From positions 1-29,389 of the forward strand of contig JBQTHD010000050.1 of NCBI GenBank assembly GCA_052390275.1: a stretch of 29,389 bases of DNA, given 5' to 3'. Position numbers and translations under genes: made by a program. Positions 8,283 through 15,954 of this stretch are shown here, piece by piece. Within the stretch, counting starts at the first letter, position 1; every line of letters begins with the position of its first letter. Under the pieces are notes generated by a model. That model saw nothing but the letters and a program-made list of their open reading frames with translations. It was not told the DNA's origin and did no database searches. This stretch comes from JBQTHD01 sp052390275. Lineage in GTDB: Bacteria; Actinomycetota; Acidimicrobiia; Acidimicrobiales; AC-14.

Positions 8283-9956
8283 CTATCGGGGGCCGGTGGT
8301 TCCCATCAGGCCAAGCCTGAGACTGAGGGCCTCGGCCTCCGCCAGCAAAGATGTCACCGAGGTGCTCCACGCAGGGTGGTCGACCCGAACGCGCCGAGCG
8401 GCCAGCTTGACCATGAAGATGGTCTCGAAGGCCTCCACCCGGCGGGCAAGATCCGAGGCGGGGGAAAGCCCGTAGCCGGCGAGGAAGGGGCTGACGGTCG
8501 CGTCCAGGTCGTCTCGGTCGCCAAGGCGGAAGCGGATGCGCAGGTCGGCAAGGAACTTGCCCAGGTCGAAAGCAGGATCGGCCAGCGTGGCCGAGTCGAA
8601 GTCGATGAGGGTGGCCCTGGTCGGGGTGACGAAAACGTGCTCGGCTTTGAAATCGCCGTGGGCGAAGAGGCTGGGTGCGCCGCCCATCTCGGCCAAAGCC
8701 GACAGAGATCTGTCCAGAATGCCATCGACCGTCCCCGTCAGATGGGGCAGGAGTCCAGTCACGTGCGACCCCGCACGACGGGCAGCGGCGGCCTCCTGGT
8801 GGGCGTGGCGGTGGCTCAAAGGGGACGGACCGGCTGGCGCTTCGGTGTGGAGCCGGGCCAGAAGGGACCCTGCTCGAAAAAGCCCGCCAGCGGCTTGGGG
8901 AGACTTCTGGACGAGAAGGGCCAGCAGGGGGCGGCCGGCAACGCGCGGGTAAAGCGACACCCGGTCGGGACGTATCCAGTGAGAGGCGGCCCCGATGCAG
9001 AGGTCGTCCGGACCTGAGCTCAGGGCCTGCCGGGCGGCGACCTCGGCCCAGCCAGCCACGCCCGGGCGCTGTGCTGCAACACCCCGCTCGTCTCCTGCCG
9101 GCAGCGGTCCCGCCGGCGACGATCCTGCCGGCGACGGTCCTGCTGGCGTGAGACCCGGCCCCAACGGCCCCGTCTCCGGCCGTCTGGTCCCCGACGAGCC
9201 GGTCTGTCGCGACATCCCTTCTGATCCCGCTTGCCCTGCGGGCGCGGGCACTGGGGGCCGCGGCACTGACAACGGCTCTGGCGGCCGGGCCACCTTGGCA
9301 AAGATCGTCTCCATCCCGGGCCCGGAGCCCCGGCGGTAACGGAGGACGTGCCGTTGGCCCGGCCGGTAGCGAACGGCCCGAACCGATATCGGCCCTTCGG
9401 CTCCTGAGGGGAGAAAAGAGGCGACATGGGCCGGGTCGCACAGCCGAAGGAGGTGGGAGAAGGCCGGATCGAACGGGCTGACCTGCAGGCGCAGACCTTC
9501 GGCCGGCAAAAAACTGTGCAACCCCACGAAGGGGAACAACGCCCCGCGGTCGGCGGCCTCCTCCAGGAGCCCATCAAGAGTCTCGCCGGATCCGGGATCG
9601 CTGGATCGCGGTTCGCTGGAGCCCGCTTCATGTGCCCCCGTGTCGCCGGTCACCGGAGGTGTCCAGGTAACGGCCACCCACCGGACAGGGCGGCCGGGCG
9701 CGTCCACGTAGACCTCGTAGTAGGCCGAGAGTCGGCGGTTGGGCTTGAAGTTGACCCGGCGAAGGCGGGTACGGCACGAAACTCCACCGAGCAGCCCGGC
9801 CAACTGCTCCCGATGGGCCCGGGAGCGCAGAACAGCTTGGATCGCCTGGCTTCCAGCCCGCCCCGAGAGGGCTTCGGCCAGGTCGATCAACAGGCCGCCG
9901 GCCGGGTGGAACCTGGGACGGCCCGCAGAGCCGGAGCCGGTACCTCTGGCGCCCAC
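8283..9956 (-). CDS. APH-like phosphotransferase with long N-terminal region (kinase A)
   Basis: About 557 residues, longer than a usual APH kinase (about 300-350). There are two similar N-lobe-like motifs: RRVNFKPNRRLSAYYEVYV near residue 70 and VRAVRYRPGQRHVLRY near 200, then IFAKVARP with the putative ATP-binding Lys. Between lobes is a low-complexity segment of PAG-type pentapeptides. The catalytic loop is FAHGDFKAEHVFV (His433, Asp435) and the metal site LIDFDSATLADPAFDLGKFLADL, so it should be active. The start is uncertain: GTG at 9956 overlaps the upstream gene by 70 bases, while TTG at 9890 would give the 4-base stop/start overlap (TTGA) seen at other junctions of this operon; no Shine-Dalgarno decides between them. 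It is the first kinase after the glycosyltransferase. Confidence 0.85.
   Translation of the reverse strand: MGARGTGSGSAGRPRFHPAGGLLIDLAEALSGRAGSQAIQAVLRSRAHREQLAGLLGGVSCRTRLRRVNFKPNRRLSAYYEVYVDAPGRPVRWVAVTWTPPVTGDTGAHEAGSSEPRSSDPGSGETLDGLLEEAADRGALFPFVGLHSFLPAEGLRLQVSPFDPAFSHLLRLCDPAHVASFLPSGAEGPISVRAVRYRPGQRHVLRYRRGSGPGMETIFAKVARPPEPLSVPRPPVPAPAGQAGSEGMSRQTGSSGTRRPETGPLGPGLTPAGPSPAGSSPAGPLPAGDERGVAAQRPGVAGWAEVAARQALSSGPDDLCIGAASHWIRPDRVSLYPRVAGRPLLALLVQKSPQAAGGLFRAGSLLARLHTEAPAGPSPLSHRHAHQEAAAARRAGSHVTGLLPHLTGTVDGILDRSLSALAEMGGAPSLFAHGDFKAEHVFVTPTRATLIDFDSATLADPAFDLGKFLADLRIRFRLGDRDDLDATVSPFLAGYGLSPASDLARRVEAFETIFMVKLAARRVRVDHPAWSTSVTSLLAEAEALSLRLGLMGTTGPR
9094..9153 (-). repeat. 15-nt imperfect tandem repeat, four copies, in frame
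   Basis: Four 15-nt units (for example cctgccggcgacggt) inside the kinase A gene encode successive pentapeptides of the type PAGPS, PAGSS, PAGPL. They form a flexible loop before the kinase C-lobe. The copies are diverged, so the array is older than the perfect one at 11291-11335. Confidence 0.85.
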
Positions 9957-11260
9957 GCGGGTGGGGTGACCAGGGGCTGAGCCGACGCGGGCGGGGCGGA
10001 GCTGAGAACTGAGTTGAGGTGTTCGACCGCCAGTCCCAGGCCCCCGAAGTCCGGCGCGGTCGCGGGAACCCGCCCCCCAAGTTCCAGACGGTCCAGTACT
10101 GCGTGGGCCAGAGCCCGGGACGAAAGTTCAGCCGGGTCCACCAACCCGGCCCAGTCCCTCTCGGCGAACAAGCCGGAGCGAAGTCGTTGCTCGGCACTCG
10201 GGCCGCGGCGCGGGACCAGCACCAGGGGAGTGCCCGACCGGAGGATCTCGACGGTCGTGTTGTAACCGGCCATGCTCACCACGAGGTCGGCGGCGGCGAT
10301 GTGGCCGAACATGTCTGGAGACGAGGTTCTGACCTGCACTGGGAGGCCGGCGGATCGGGCCACCAGGTCCCGGCGCAGGGAAGTCGGCATGAACGGCCCG
10401 GTGATGATCAGCAGCGATGCGGCCACCGACTCCCTGATCTCCGGGAGCGCACGCAGGAGGCTGTCCATCAACGGGTAGGCATCGTGGCCGCCACCGGCCA
10501 TGGCCACGATGAGCTGGCTGTTTCCGCTTCCATTGAGACACCGGGACCGGATCCGTCGCGCGTTGCGAGCCGCGTTCGGGGCGCACACGTAACCGCAGTA
10601 GCGAAGCCTTCCGGCGGTGGCGGGGCCCCACCGGTACTGGTGGGCGACGTCAAAGACGTTGCGGGACCCGTAAACCAGGACGCTGTCGTAGTAGCGGTCC
10701 ACCGCCTCGAACGCACCCTCGGTGGCCCAGTGGTGGTGGGTGACCTCGGGGGCGTCGAGGATGTCGCGCAGTCCCAGCACCACCTTGGTGCTGGTGCGGC
10801 TGAGGATTTCCAGGGTGCTGAGCAACTCACCGCTGGCGCCGTGAGGCATGTGATCCACCAGGACCAGGTCCGGACGAAAGCCAGTGGCCACGCTGGTGAT
10901 CAGCCCTCGTCGCAGGGCCAACAACTCGCCCGAAGCCATGGGCAAGGACAGGGCCTGCCAGGTCGGGCCGGTCTTGAGCAGCGAAGGGAGTTTCAGATAG
11001 TCGTGGTTGGGGGCCATGCCAAAGAAGGTCCCCAGAGGCGAATCCGACACCGTCAGAACGGCCGCGTCCGGCCGGACTCGGAGAAACTCGTTGGCAATGG
11101 AGGTGGTCCGCCTCAGGTGCCCGAGGCCGAGGCCGTCCTGGGAGTAGATGAGGAGGCGGGGCCCGGTGGTCGAGCGCGGTCGGGACGGGTCCCATCCCAG
11201 CTGGATGGCCCGATGCTCTGCCGTAGTGGCTATGGACTCCCCAGTCCCAGTCATGTCCAC
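9887..11260 (-). CDS. GT-B glycosyltransferase, MurG/GT28-like (COG4671-like predicted glycosyltransferase)
   Basis: A 457-residue predicted glycosyltransferase and the first gene of the kinase operon. The N-terminal half has LLIYSQDGLGLGHLRRTTSIANEF, the glycine-rich GHxRR loop of UDP-sugar enzymes such as MurG, and VLVDHMPHGASGEL; the C-terminal half has IVAMAGGGHDAYPL, LLIITGPFMP, DLVVSMAGYNTTVEILRSGTPLVLVPRRGPSAEQ (donor-binding signature) and FAERDWAGLVDP. No membrane segment is visible, so it should act in the cytoplasm or at the inner membrane face. GTG at 11260 is chosen because GAGG lies eight bases upstream; an in-frame ATG two codons later (11254) is possible. It runs into the start region of kinase A. 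The donor and acceptor are not predictable. Confidence 0.88.
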   Translation of the reverse strand: MDMTGTGESIATTAEHRAIQLGWDPSRPRSTTGPRLLIYSQDGLGLGHLRRTTSIANEFLRVRPDAAVLTVSDSPLGTFFGMAPNHDYLKLPSLLKTGPTWQALSLPMASGELLALRRGLITSVATGFRPDLVLVDHMPHGASGELLSTLEILSRTSTKVVLGLRDILDAPEVTHHHWATEGAFEAVDRYYDSVLVYGSRNVFDVAHQYRWGPATAGRLRYCGYVCAPNAARNARRIRSRCLNGSGNSQLIVAMAGGGHDAYPLMDSLLRALPEIRESVAASLLIITGPFMPTSLRRDLVARSAGLPVQVRTSSPDMFGHIAAADLVVSMAGYNTTVEILRSGTPLVLVPRRGPSAEQRLRSGLFAERDWAGLVDPAELSSRALAHAVLDRLELGGRVPATAPDFGGLGLAVEHLNSVLSSAPPASAQPLVTPPAWAPEVPAPALRAVPGSTRPAAC

Positions 11261-11290
11261 TGTGCCCGCCTCTTAGTCAATGCACCTCAA

Positions 11291-11335
11291 CCCGACGCAC
11301 CGCAACCCGACGCACCGCAACCCGACGCACCGCAA
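11291..11335. repeat. Three perfect 15-nt tandem copies upstream of the kinase operon
   Basis: The unit cccgacgcaccgcaa occurs three times without a mismatch, with a degraded fourth unit on each side. It lies 31 bases upstream of the GTG of the first glycosyltransferase, hence in its promoter or 5' leader. Perfect identity implies recent expansion. Confidence 0.95.
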
Positions 11336-11477
11336 CCTGAACCACCCCACTTGCCCGACAGCCACGTTCAACGAACGCTCCGTTTCACGCAAGCTCTTCC
11401 ACGAAACGCACCGTCCATCTGCACCGTCCCAGGGCCACAGGCCGAAACCGAGTGCTGCGGGATAGCTGACCGGCCGA

Positions 11478-11493
11478 TGTCCGGTTCCGGACA
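11478..11493. promoter_or_regulatory. Palindrome TGTCCGG-TT-CCGGACA, possible operator
   Basis: Perfect 7-base inverted arms separated by two bases, in the middle of the divergent intergenic region. The size and symmetry suit a dimeric repressor. No regulator gene lies beside it, so the assignment is a guess from structure alone. Confidence 0.35.
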
Positions 11494-11713
11494 GTACCAG
11501 AGGCCGTCGCCAACCCGTGGCCTTGCGTTCACGCTTCGTGGTCGCCTGTTCGCGCTGAGGATGCTTTTCCGCACCCGGCCAAGACCGGGCTCGCGCCTGA
11601 CCGCCAAGATTCAGCGCCGGGGATAGCGGTGGCCACGGTGGCCGCGTGTTAGTTGCGAAGCGGACCACTAGATTCCCGATAGCGGGCAACAGTGCGGGGG
11701 GTTGGGTGGGTTG

Positions 11714-14179
11714 GTGAGTCGAAGACTCCGTCTGGTTGCGGTGACACTGTTGGGTGGAGTCCTCACGGCGTGCCCGTCGATGTCCGACGAAGGCGCGAGT
11801 ACGACGACGACTTCGGCCGCCGAGCGGTCGACACCCGATCCCACTGTCGCTATCGCTGCGCCGCCGCTCACTCTCAAGCAGAAGGATCTGCTTGAGAGGG
11901 TCCTTCCCAGCCCGCAGTGCCCCGCCGCCAGCCCGCGTCGTCCGGCAGCCTCCCCACTCCAAGTGGAGGTCGAGGTCAGCCGTGTGCTCGATTCCTGCCT
12001 AGTTCTTTCGTACGAGCGGGTGAGCCTCGACGACCTCGACGCGCGACTCGATGAGCTGCTGGCCGAGCCCGAGGTGGTGGCAGCGAGTCCCCTCACCTAC
12101 GAGGTCACGCCGACCGCTTTCGTCGAGTCCGAGGCCACCTCGAAAGACCAGTGGGCGCTCGAGGTGCTGAAGGCGCCGAGCGTCACGGACTGGAACTGGC
12201 CTCGGGGCAGCACCGTCCGGGTGGCCGTCCTCGACAGCGGCGTCGCTGACCACGGCGACCTTGAAGATCGAGTGGTCGAGCGGTGGAACCCGGGCGGCAG
12301 CCCCAGGGACCACGGAACCCACGTCGCCGGAATCGTTGCAGCGGCCCTCGGCAACCGAAAGGGATCGGTCGGTTTCGCCCCAGGCGTCGAGATTCTGGAC
12401 GCGACGGTGACGCCTCGTGGCTCGGTGGCGGGCGCACTCAACTGGGCGGTGAACGAACGGGCGCAGGTAGTCAATATGTCCTTTTCCATGGGCGCCCTGA
12501 GCCAACAAGAGATCGAAGCCGCGGTTGGCCCCAGTCTCGACCCGAAGAGCCCGTGGGCTTCGACAGTCAGCGCCCTCGCGCTCGCCCAGAAGGAGGGTGT
12601 CGTCCTCGTGGCCGCCGCTGGGAACTGCGGCGACCTCTCCGACCCCCAACCTGGCTGCTCACGTCCGGGCGACAAAGCCAAGCGGTTCATACACAACGCT
12701 CGGATCATGCCGGCGGTGTACCCGGGAGCGATCGTCGTCTCCAACACCGACCGCAACGACAGGAGGTCGGCTACCTCCTCGCAGACCAGCGACGTTGACG
12801 TGGCAGCCCCCGGCGACAGGATCGTCTCCCTCGCCGAGAACAGCGGTACGACTGAGATGACCGGGACATCCATGGCTGCCCCACACGTCGCCGCTGCGGC
12901 CGCCATCCTGCTTTCAGGCGACGGGCCCCTCGCCGGGTCCTCCGACCGGGCCGGCCGCTCCGCGCTCGTTGGCAACGTCCTGCGCACGACGTCGGTGGAC
13001 TTGGGGGCTTTGGGTCGCGACGACGCATTCGGCACCGGCCGTCTCGATATAAACGCCGCGCTGAAGGCGGCCAAGGAGTACACCGACACCTTTACGGAGG
13101 GAAGCAAACGCAGGCTGAGGACCGTTCTCGTCATCGACGTTTCCCCTTCGATGCAGGACCAAGTTCCCGGCAGTTCCGGGCGTAAGGTCGATGCTGCATT
13201 GAAGGCGGCGCTCGACCTCGTCGATCTGGCCCGCGTCGACCAGAGTGACGGCGACGAGCATCTGCTCGGGGTCGTCGTCTTTGGCGGGACGGCAGACGTT
13301 CTCATTGAGCCGACAGCCGATCTCGACCGGGTGAAGAAGGTCCTCCAGAACGTCGACATCATGGAAGCGACCAACGTCGCGGCCGGACTGGAGTCTGGCG
13401 GCGAACAGGCGAAGGTGGACGGGCCGAGCCGGTCGCTGGTTCTGCTGTCAGACGGCGCCAGCAACCGGGGGTTGACACAGGGTCAGATCACGCAGGACCT
13501 GGACCGACTCCGTGGTGACGCGGGGGTGGTGGTCCACACGGTCGCTTTCGCAAAGGAGGGAAGCATCGATGACCGGTTCTTGTGCGACATCGCAACTGCC
13601 ACCAATGGAACCTGCGCACAGGCGGAAACGACCATCGACCTCCGCCGTGCGTTCGTGGCCAGTCACCACGCCACGAGCGGTGAACTCCTGAGGGACCGAA
13701 CCATTCCAGTACCGGAGGGTCTGGCCGGAACCGAGCCGGTCCTACTGGACGAGATCGTGGTACCCGGCGGCGTCGCCGAACTGAGGCTGTCCTTAGTTCC
13801 CGATGCTGGCCGGCTCCAAGTGCTCCTGACCGATCCGCGCGATCGGACAACCGAAGCGGGTGAATCACAGGACGCGAGCGGTGCCGTCAACTCCGCGGTC
13901 GGAGGACCAGCGCCCGGGCGGTGGAAGATCCTGATCCGTCCAGCGGGTGGGGCCGAGGTCTATCCGAACGTCGCTGCGGTCGTTGCGTCAGTTCGGGCTC
14001 CGCAGTCCGGGCCCGAGGTCGAGACCACGACCATCCGAGCGGGAGCGGCGGCCGCCGGCGGCGCGGCCGCTGTCGCTGTCATGGTGCTGGCTGTTCCCTG
14101 GCCCCGGCCGAGACGGCGGCTGCCCCTTGGTCTCGCCCTCGCGCTCATTGTTGGCGGAGGGATCTTTCTAGTTGTCTGA
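11714..14179 (+). CDS. Lipoprotein subtilisin-like protease fused to a VWA domain
   Basis: An 821-residue exported protein. The N-terminus SRRLRLVAVTLLGGVLTAC is a lipoprotein signal with lipobox LTAC. Residues about 75-130 look like an inhibitor-type propeptide. The S8 peptidase has Asp174 (AVLDSGVADH), His200 (HGTHVAGI), oxyanion Asn304 (AAAGNCGD) and Ser386 (GTSMAAPHVAAA), so the triad is complete. From about 465 a von Willebrand A domain follows with an intact metal site: DVSPSM (Asp475), EATNVAAGL and LLSDGASN. Then comes a beta-rich region and two C-terminal hydrophobic segments separated by PWPRPRRR. GTG at 11714 is preferred over the TTG at 11702 because it gives a compact signal peptide. 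It overlaps the next gene by eight bases. It is probably a cell-surface protease that binds a protein partner through the VWA domain; the target is unknown. Confidence 0.92.
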   Translation: MSRRLRLVAVTLLGGVLTACPSMSDEGASTTTTSAAERSTPDPTVAIAAPPLTLKQKDLLERVLPSPQCPAASPRRPAASPLQVEVEVSRVLDSCLVLSYERVSLDDLDARLDELLAEPEVVAASPLTYEVTPTAFVESEATSKDQWALEVLKAPSVTDWNWPRGSTVRVAVLDSGVADHGDLEDRVVERWNPGGSPRDHGTHVAGIVAAALGNRKGSVGFAPGVEILDATVTPRGSVAGALNWAVNERAQVVNMSFSMGALSQQEIEAAVGPSLDPKSPWASTVSALALAQKEGVVLVAAAGNCGDLSDPQPGCSRPGDKAKRFIHNARIMPAVYPGAIVVSNTDRNDRRSATSSQTSDVDVAAPGDRIVSLAENSGTTEMTGTSMAAPHVAAAAAILLSGDGPLAGSSDRAGRSALVGNVLRTTSVDLGALGRDDAFGTGRLDINAALKAAKEYTDTFTEGSKRRLRTVLVIDVSPSMQDQVPGSSGRKVDAALKAALDLVDLARVDQSDGDEHLLGVVVFGGTADVLIEPTADLDRVKKVLQNVDIMEATNVAAGLESGGEQAKVDGPSRSLVLLSDGASNRGLTQGQITQDLDRLRGDAGVVVHTVAFAKEGSIDDRFLCDIATATNGTCAQAETTIDLRRAFVASHHATSGELLRDRTIPVPEGLAGTEPVLLDEIVVPGGVAELRLSLVPDAGRLQVLLTDPRDRTTEAGESQDASGAVNSAVGGPAPGRWKILIRPAGGAEVYPNVAAVVASVRAPQSGPEVETTTIRAGAAAAGGAAAVAVMVLAVPWPRPRRRLPLGLALALIVGGGIFLVV

Positions 14180-15401
14180 GATCCCCCGACGGACGATTGA
14201 CGGCAGGACCTTTGTTCTCGCTACGGGCTTAGGGGTGGGCGCCGGGCTTGTGACTTACCTTCTGGGGGGCCTGATTGGGATAGCCCTCGCTGTCGGCGCA
14301 GGCGGGCAGGTGTCTGACTGGAAGCACGGGGTCCGCTACGTGGGCGCCGCTATGAGTTGGATCGTCGGGGCGGAGGCATCAGTCGTCGACCGCGTCGGTG
14401 GGGTGGTGGGATTCGGTATGTCGGGGCCCGGGTTTCCCGCGGTGCTCCTTCCCGCCGGGGTCCTCATCGTCGTACTTCGCCGCGAGACCGACCCAGTACG
14501 CCTGGCCGCGAAGAGTGCGTCAGCGGTTGTGGCATTCGCCACTACATGCGCAATCGCAGCGGAGGCGGCGGCTCGAGCGGCGACCGCCAGCGATTTCGAG
14601 GTAAATGTCGACATGGGAAGCGTTTTCCTCGCCGCGATAGTGGTGGCCGGCGCATCGGGGCTATTCGTCGGGGCTGTCACCATCGGTCGGCCGGTCCATT
14701 CCTCGCCTGGTCGGGCCTTGGCGCTCACGGCAAATGCAGTTCGCAGCGCTCGCCGCGGCCTTCTGACCGGTGTGCTCTTGGCTGGCCTGGCGGGGCTGTT
14801 CGCCCTGGGGGGCCTCCTTACCTTGGGCAAGGACGGTCGCGAACGAGCCATCGTCGCCGCCAGCGCCCCCCTGAGTCTTGGGGCTCTCAGCGCCGGCACG
14901 GCGCTCGTGGCTATCGGCGCGAGCGTCGGCGCTACCGTCAGCCCGGGACTCGACGGCGCTAGCGAGTCGCTCGTGACGATTAGAGCGACAGACTGGTCTG
15001 AGGTCCCACCCGACATGCCATCGCTCATCGTTCTCCTGTTGCCTTTGTCGGCTCTGATCCTTCTCGCGGCCGCATCATGGCGAGGACTCCGGCAGGAGCC
15101 ATCAGGAAACCTGGCCGACCTCGTCGCAGGAGGTGTCGGCTTCACCGGAGCTTTTGCGGCTGTTGCCTTCGGCTTGGCCCTAATCGCCGGGTTCAACGGG
15201 TACGCCTATGGCGAGGGCTATATACGGCCGTCCGCCGCTGTACGCCTCAGTGTCAGCGGGTTCGAGTCATTCCGGGCAGCGCTTCTGTTCGGCACGGTCG
15301 TAATGATTGCAACCCACCTGGCCTTCGCTCACCGGGCGAGGTTGAAGTTCTGGGGGGTAAGAGCCGCGCCCGAGGAAAACCGTGAACCCCTGACGCCTTG
15401 A
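14172..15401 (+). CDS. Polytopic membrane protein of unknown function
   Basis: A 409-residue, strongly hydrophobic protein with about nine or ten transmembrane segments, for example GLGVGAGLVTYLLGGLIGIAL, VFLAAIVVAGASGLFVGAV, GLLTGVLLAGLAGLFALGGLL, SLIVLLLPLSALILLAA and ALLFGTVVMIATHLAFAH. I recognise no family, nucleotide-binding site or transporter signature. The TTG start lies inside the end of the protease gene (8-base overlap) and follows GGAGG by eleven bases, so the two are translationally linked and probably work together, perhaps as membrane anchor, channel or substrate of the VWA-protease. It ends 126 bases before the hairpin next to ssrA. Confidence 0.82.
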   Translation: MSEIPRRTIDGRTFVLATGLGVGAGLVTYLLGGLIGIALAVGAGGQVSDWKHGVRYVGAAMSWIVGAEASVVDRVGGVVGFGMSGPGFPAVLLPAGVLIVVLRRETDPVRLAAKSASAVVAFATTCAIAAEAAARAATASDFEVNVDMGSVFLAAIVVAGASGLFVGAVTIGRPVHSSPGRALALTANAVRSARRGLLTGVLLAGLAGLFALGGLLTLGKDGRERAIVAASAPLSLGALSAGTALVAIGASVGATVSPGLDGASESLVTIRATDWSEVPPDMPSLIVLLLPLSALILLAAASWRGLRQEPSGNLADLVAGGVGFTGAFAAVAFGLALIAGFNGYAYGEGYIRPSAAVRLSVSGFESFRAALLFGTVVMIATHLAFAHRARLKFWGVRAAPEENREPLTP

Positions 15402-15527
15402 GGCAGACAATCTCGTTGCCTTGGGACAGACCCTGAATCGGTGGGCGAAGTGTGTCGGCGGCCATTCAATATTGCTGTGGCCAAGGGCGCGTCAGCCAGG
15501 CCGCCAGCCAGCAGGTAGCGGTCTGTG

Positions 15528-15576
15528 GGTGTCATTGTACGAACAGCACTGGTGCGGGTGTTCGTACAACGACACC
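15528..15576. terminator. 18-bp hairpin downstream of ssrA
   Basis: Arms 15528-15545 (ggtgtcattgtacgaaca) and 15559-15576 are complementary over 18 bases; the single mismatch becomes a G-U pair in the minus-strand transcript. The loop is 13 bases. The hairpin begins six bases past the tmRNA 3' end and lies between two convergent units, so termination is the simplest role. There is no clear U-tract on either side. A protein-binding palindrome is the alternative. Confidence 0.65.
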
Positions 15577-15581
15577 TGAGG

Positions 15582-15932
15582 TGGAGGTGGAGGGAATCGA
15601 ACCCTCGTCCTTCGGGCCCTACGCGGGACTTCTCCGAGCGCAGCCGGCGATGAATCTCAGACGGTTGCTCGCCACCGGCGCCGGCGACCGTCCCAATCAA
15701 CTGAAGTGTCCCGGCCTGCCCCGTTGACAAGGGCAAACCGGTGATTCCCGCTGGATGACACTCGATACCAGCCCGCAGGACCGAGGCTGGTGGAGCGTTC
15801 TCACTGCCTAGGCAGCGAGAAGAGCCGTGTGGTTATCGGCGTTTGTATTGGTTCCGGCGGATTTACGTGGACTCCGGAGACCACGGCTCGCTTCTCCCGT
15901 TTCGATGACCAAAGTCGAAACCAGGCACCCCC
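15582..15932 (-). ncRNA. ssrA: tmRNA (transfer-messenger RNA)
   Basis: The RNA is about 351 nt. The 5' end GGGGGTG pairs with 3' CACCTCC to form the acceptor stem, followed by discriminator A; the T arm is GAGGGTTCGATTCCCTC, and the 5' part contains the conserved GGTTTCGAC. The tag reading frame follows CGTAAATCC at 15858 and encodes AGTNTNADNHTALLAA before TAG (15810-15808). The CCA end is not encoded (the next bases are CCT), so it must be added. The 5' end is 22 bases after the smpB stop. A TAGGGT -10-like element at 15957-15952 overlaps that stop and could drive a separate transcript. It rescues stalled ribosomes together with SmpB and tags the nascent chain for degradation. Confidence 0.96.
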
Positions 15933-15954
15933 ATGTCAAGTTGCGCTCGCTACC

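Larger units (their letters stand above)
11261..11713. other. Divergent intergenic region between the kinase operon and the subtilase
   Basis: About 450 bases with no convincing gene. It must hold the promoters of both divergent operons. Visible structure is the 15-nt tandem repeat at 11291-11335 and the palindrome at 11478-11493. Open frames across it on either strand have biased composition and no recognisable protein, and no tRNA or clear Rho-independent terminator is seen. Confidence 0.7.

Noticed and set aside
6197..9956. Aminoglycoside resistance genes
   Set aside because: The APH fold alone does not indicate resistance; the loops carry His or Gln in place of Asn and the context is glycosyltransferases and an exporter, so no resistance call is made.
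10019..11626. 535-codon plus-strand open frame opposite the GT-B glycosyltransferase
   Set aside because: It is antisense to a clear glycosyltransferase and no recognisable motif appears in it.
11273..11962. 229-codon minus-strand frame ending in LRCVG repeats
   Set aside because: The repeats are the DNA tandem array; the rest is antisense to the subtilase N-terminus and intergenic sequence, with no protein signature.
12097..13464. 455-codon minus-strand open frame
   Set aside because: It mirrors the subtilase-VWA gene, whose catalytic residues are all on the plus strand.
11640..15581. Protease module as a genomic island integrated at ssrA
   Set aside because: ssrA is a common integration site, but I see no integrase and no second copy of the ssrA 3' end at the far side (searched by eye in 11260-11713).
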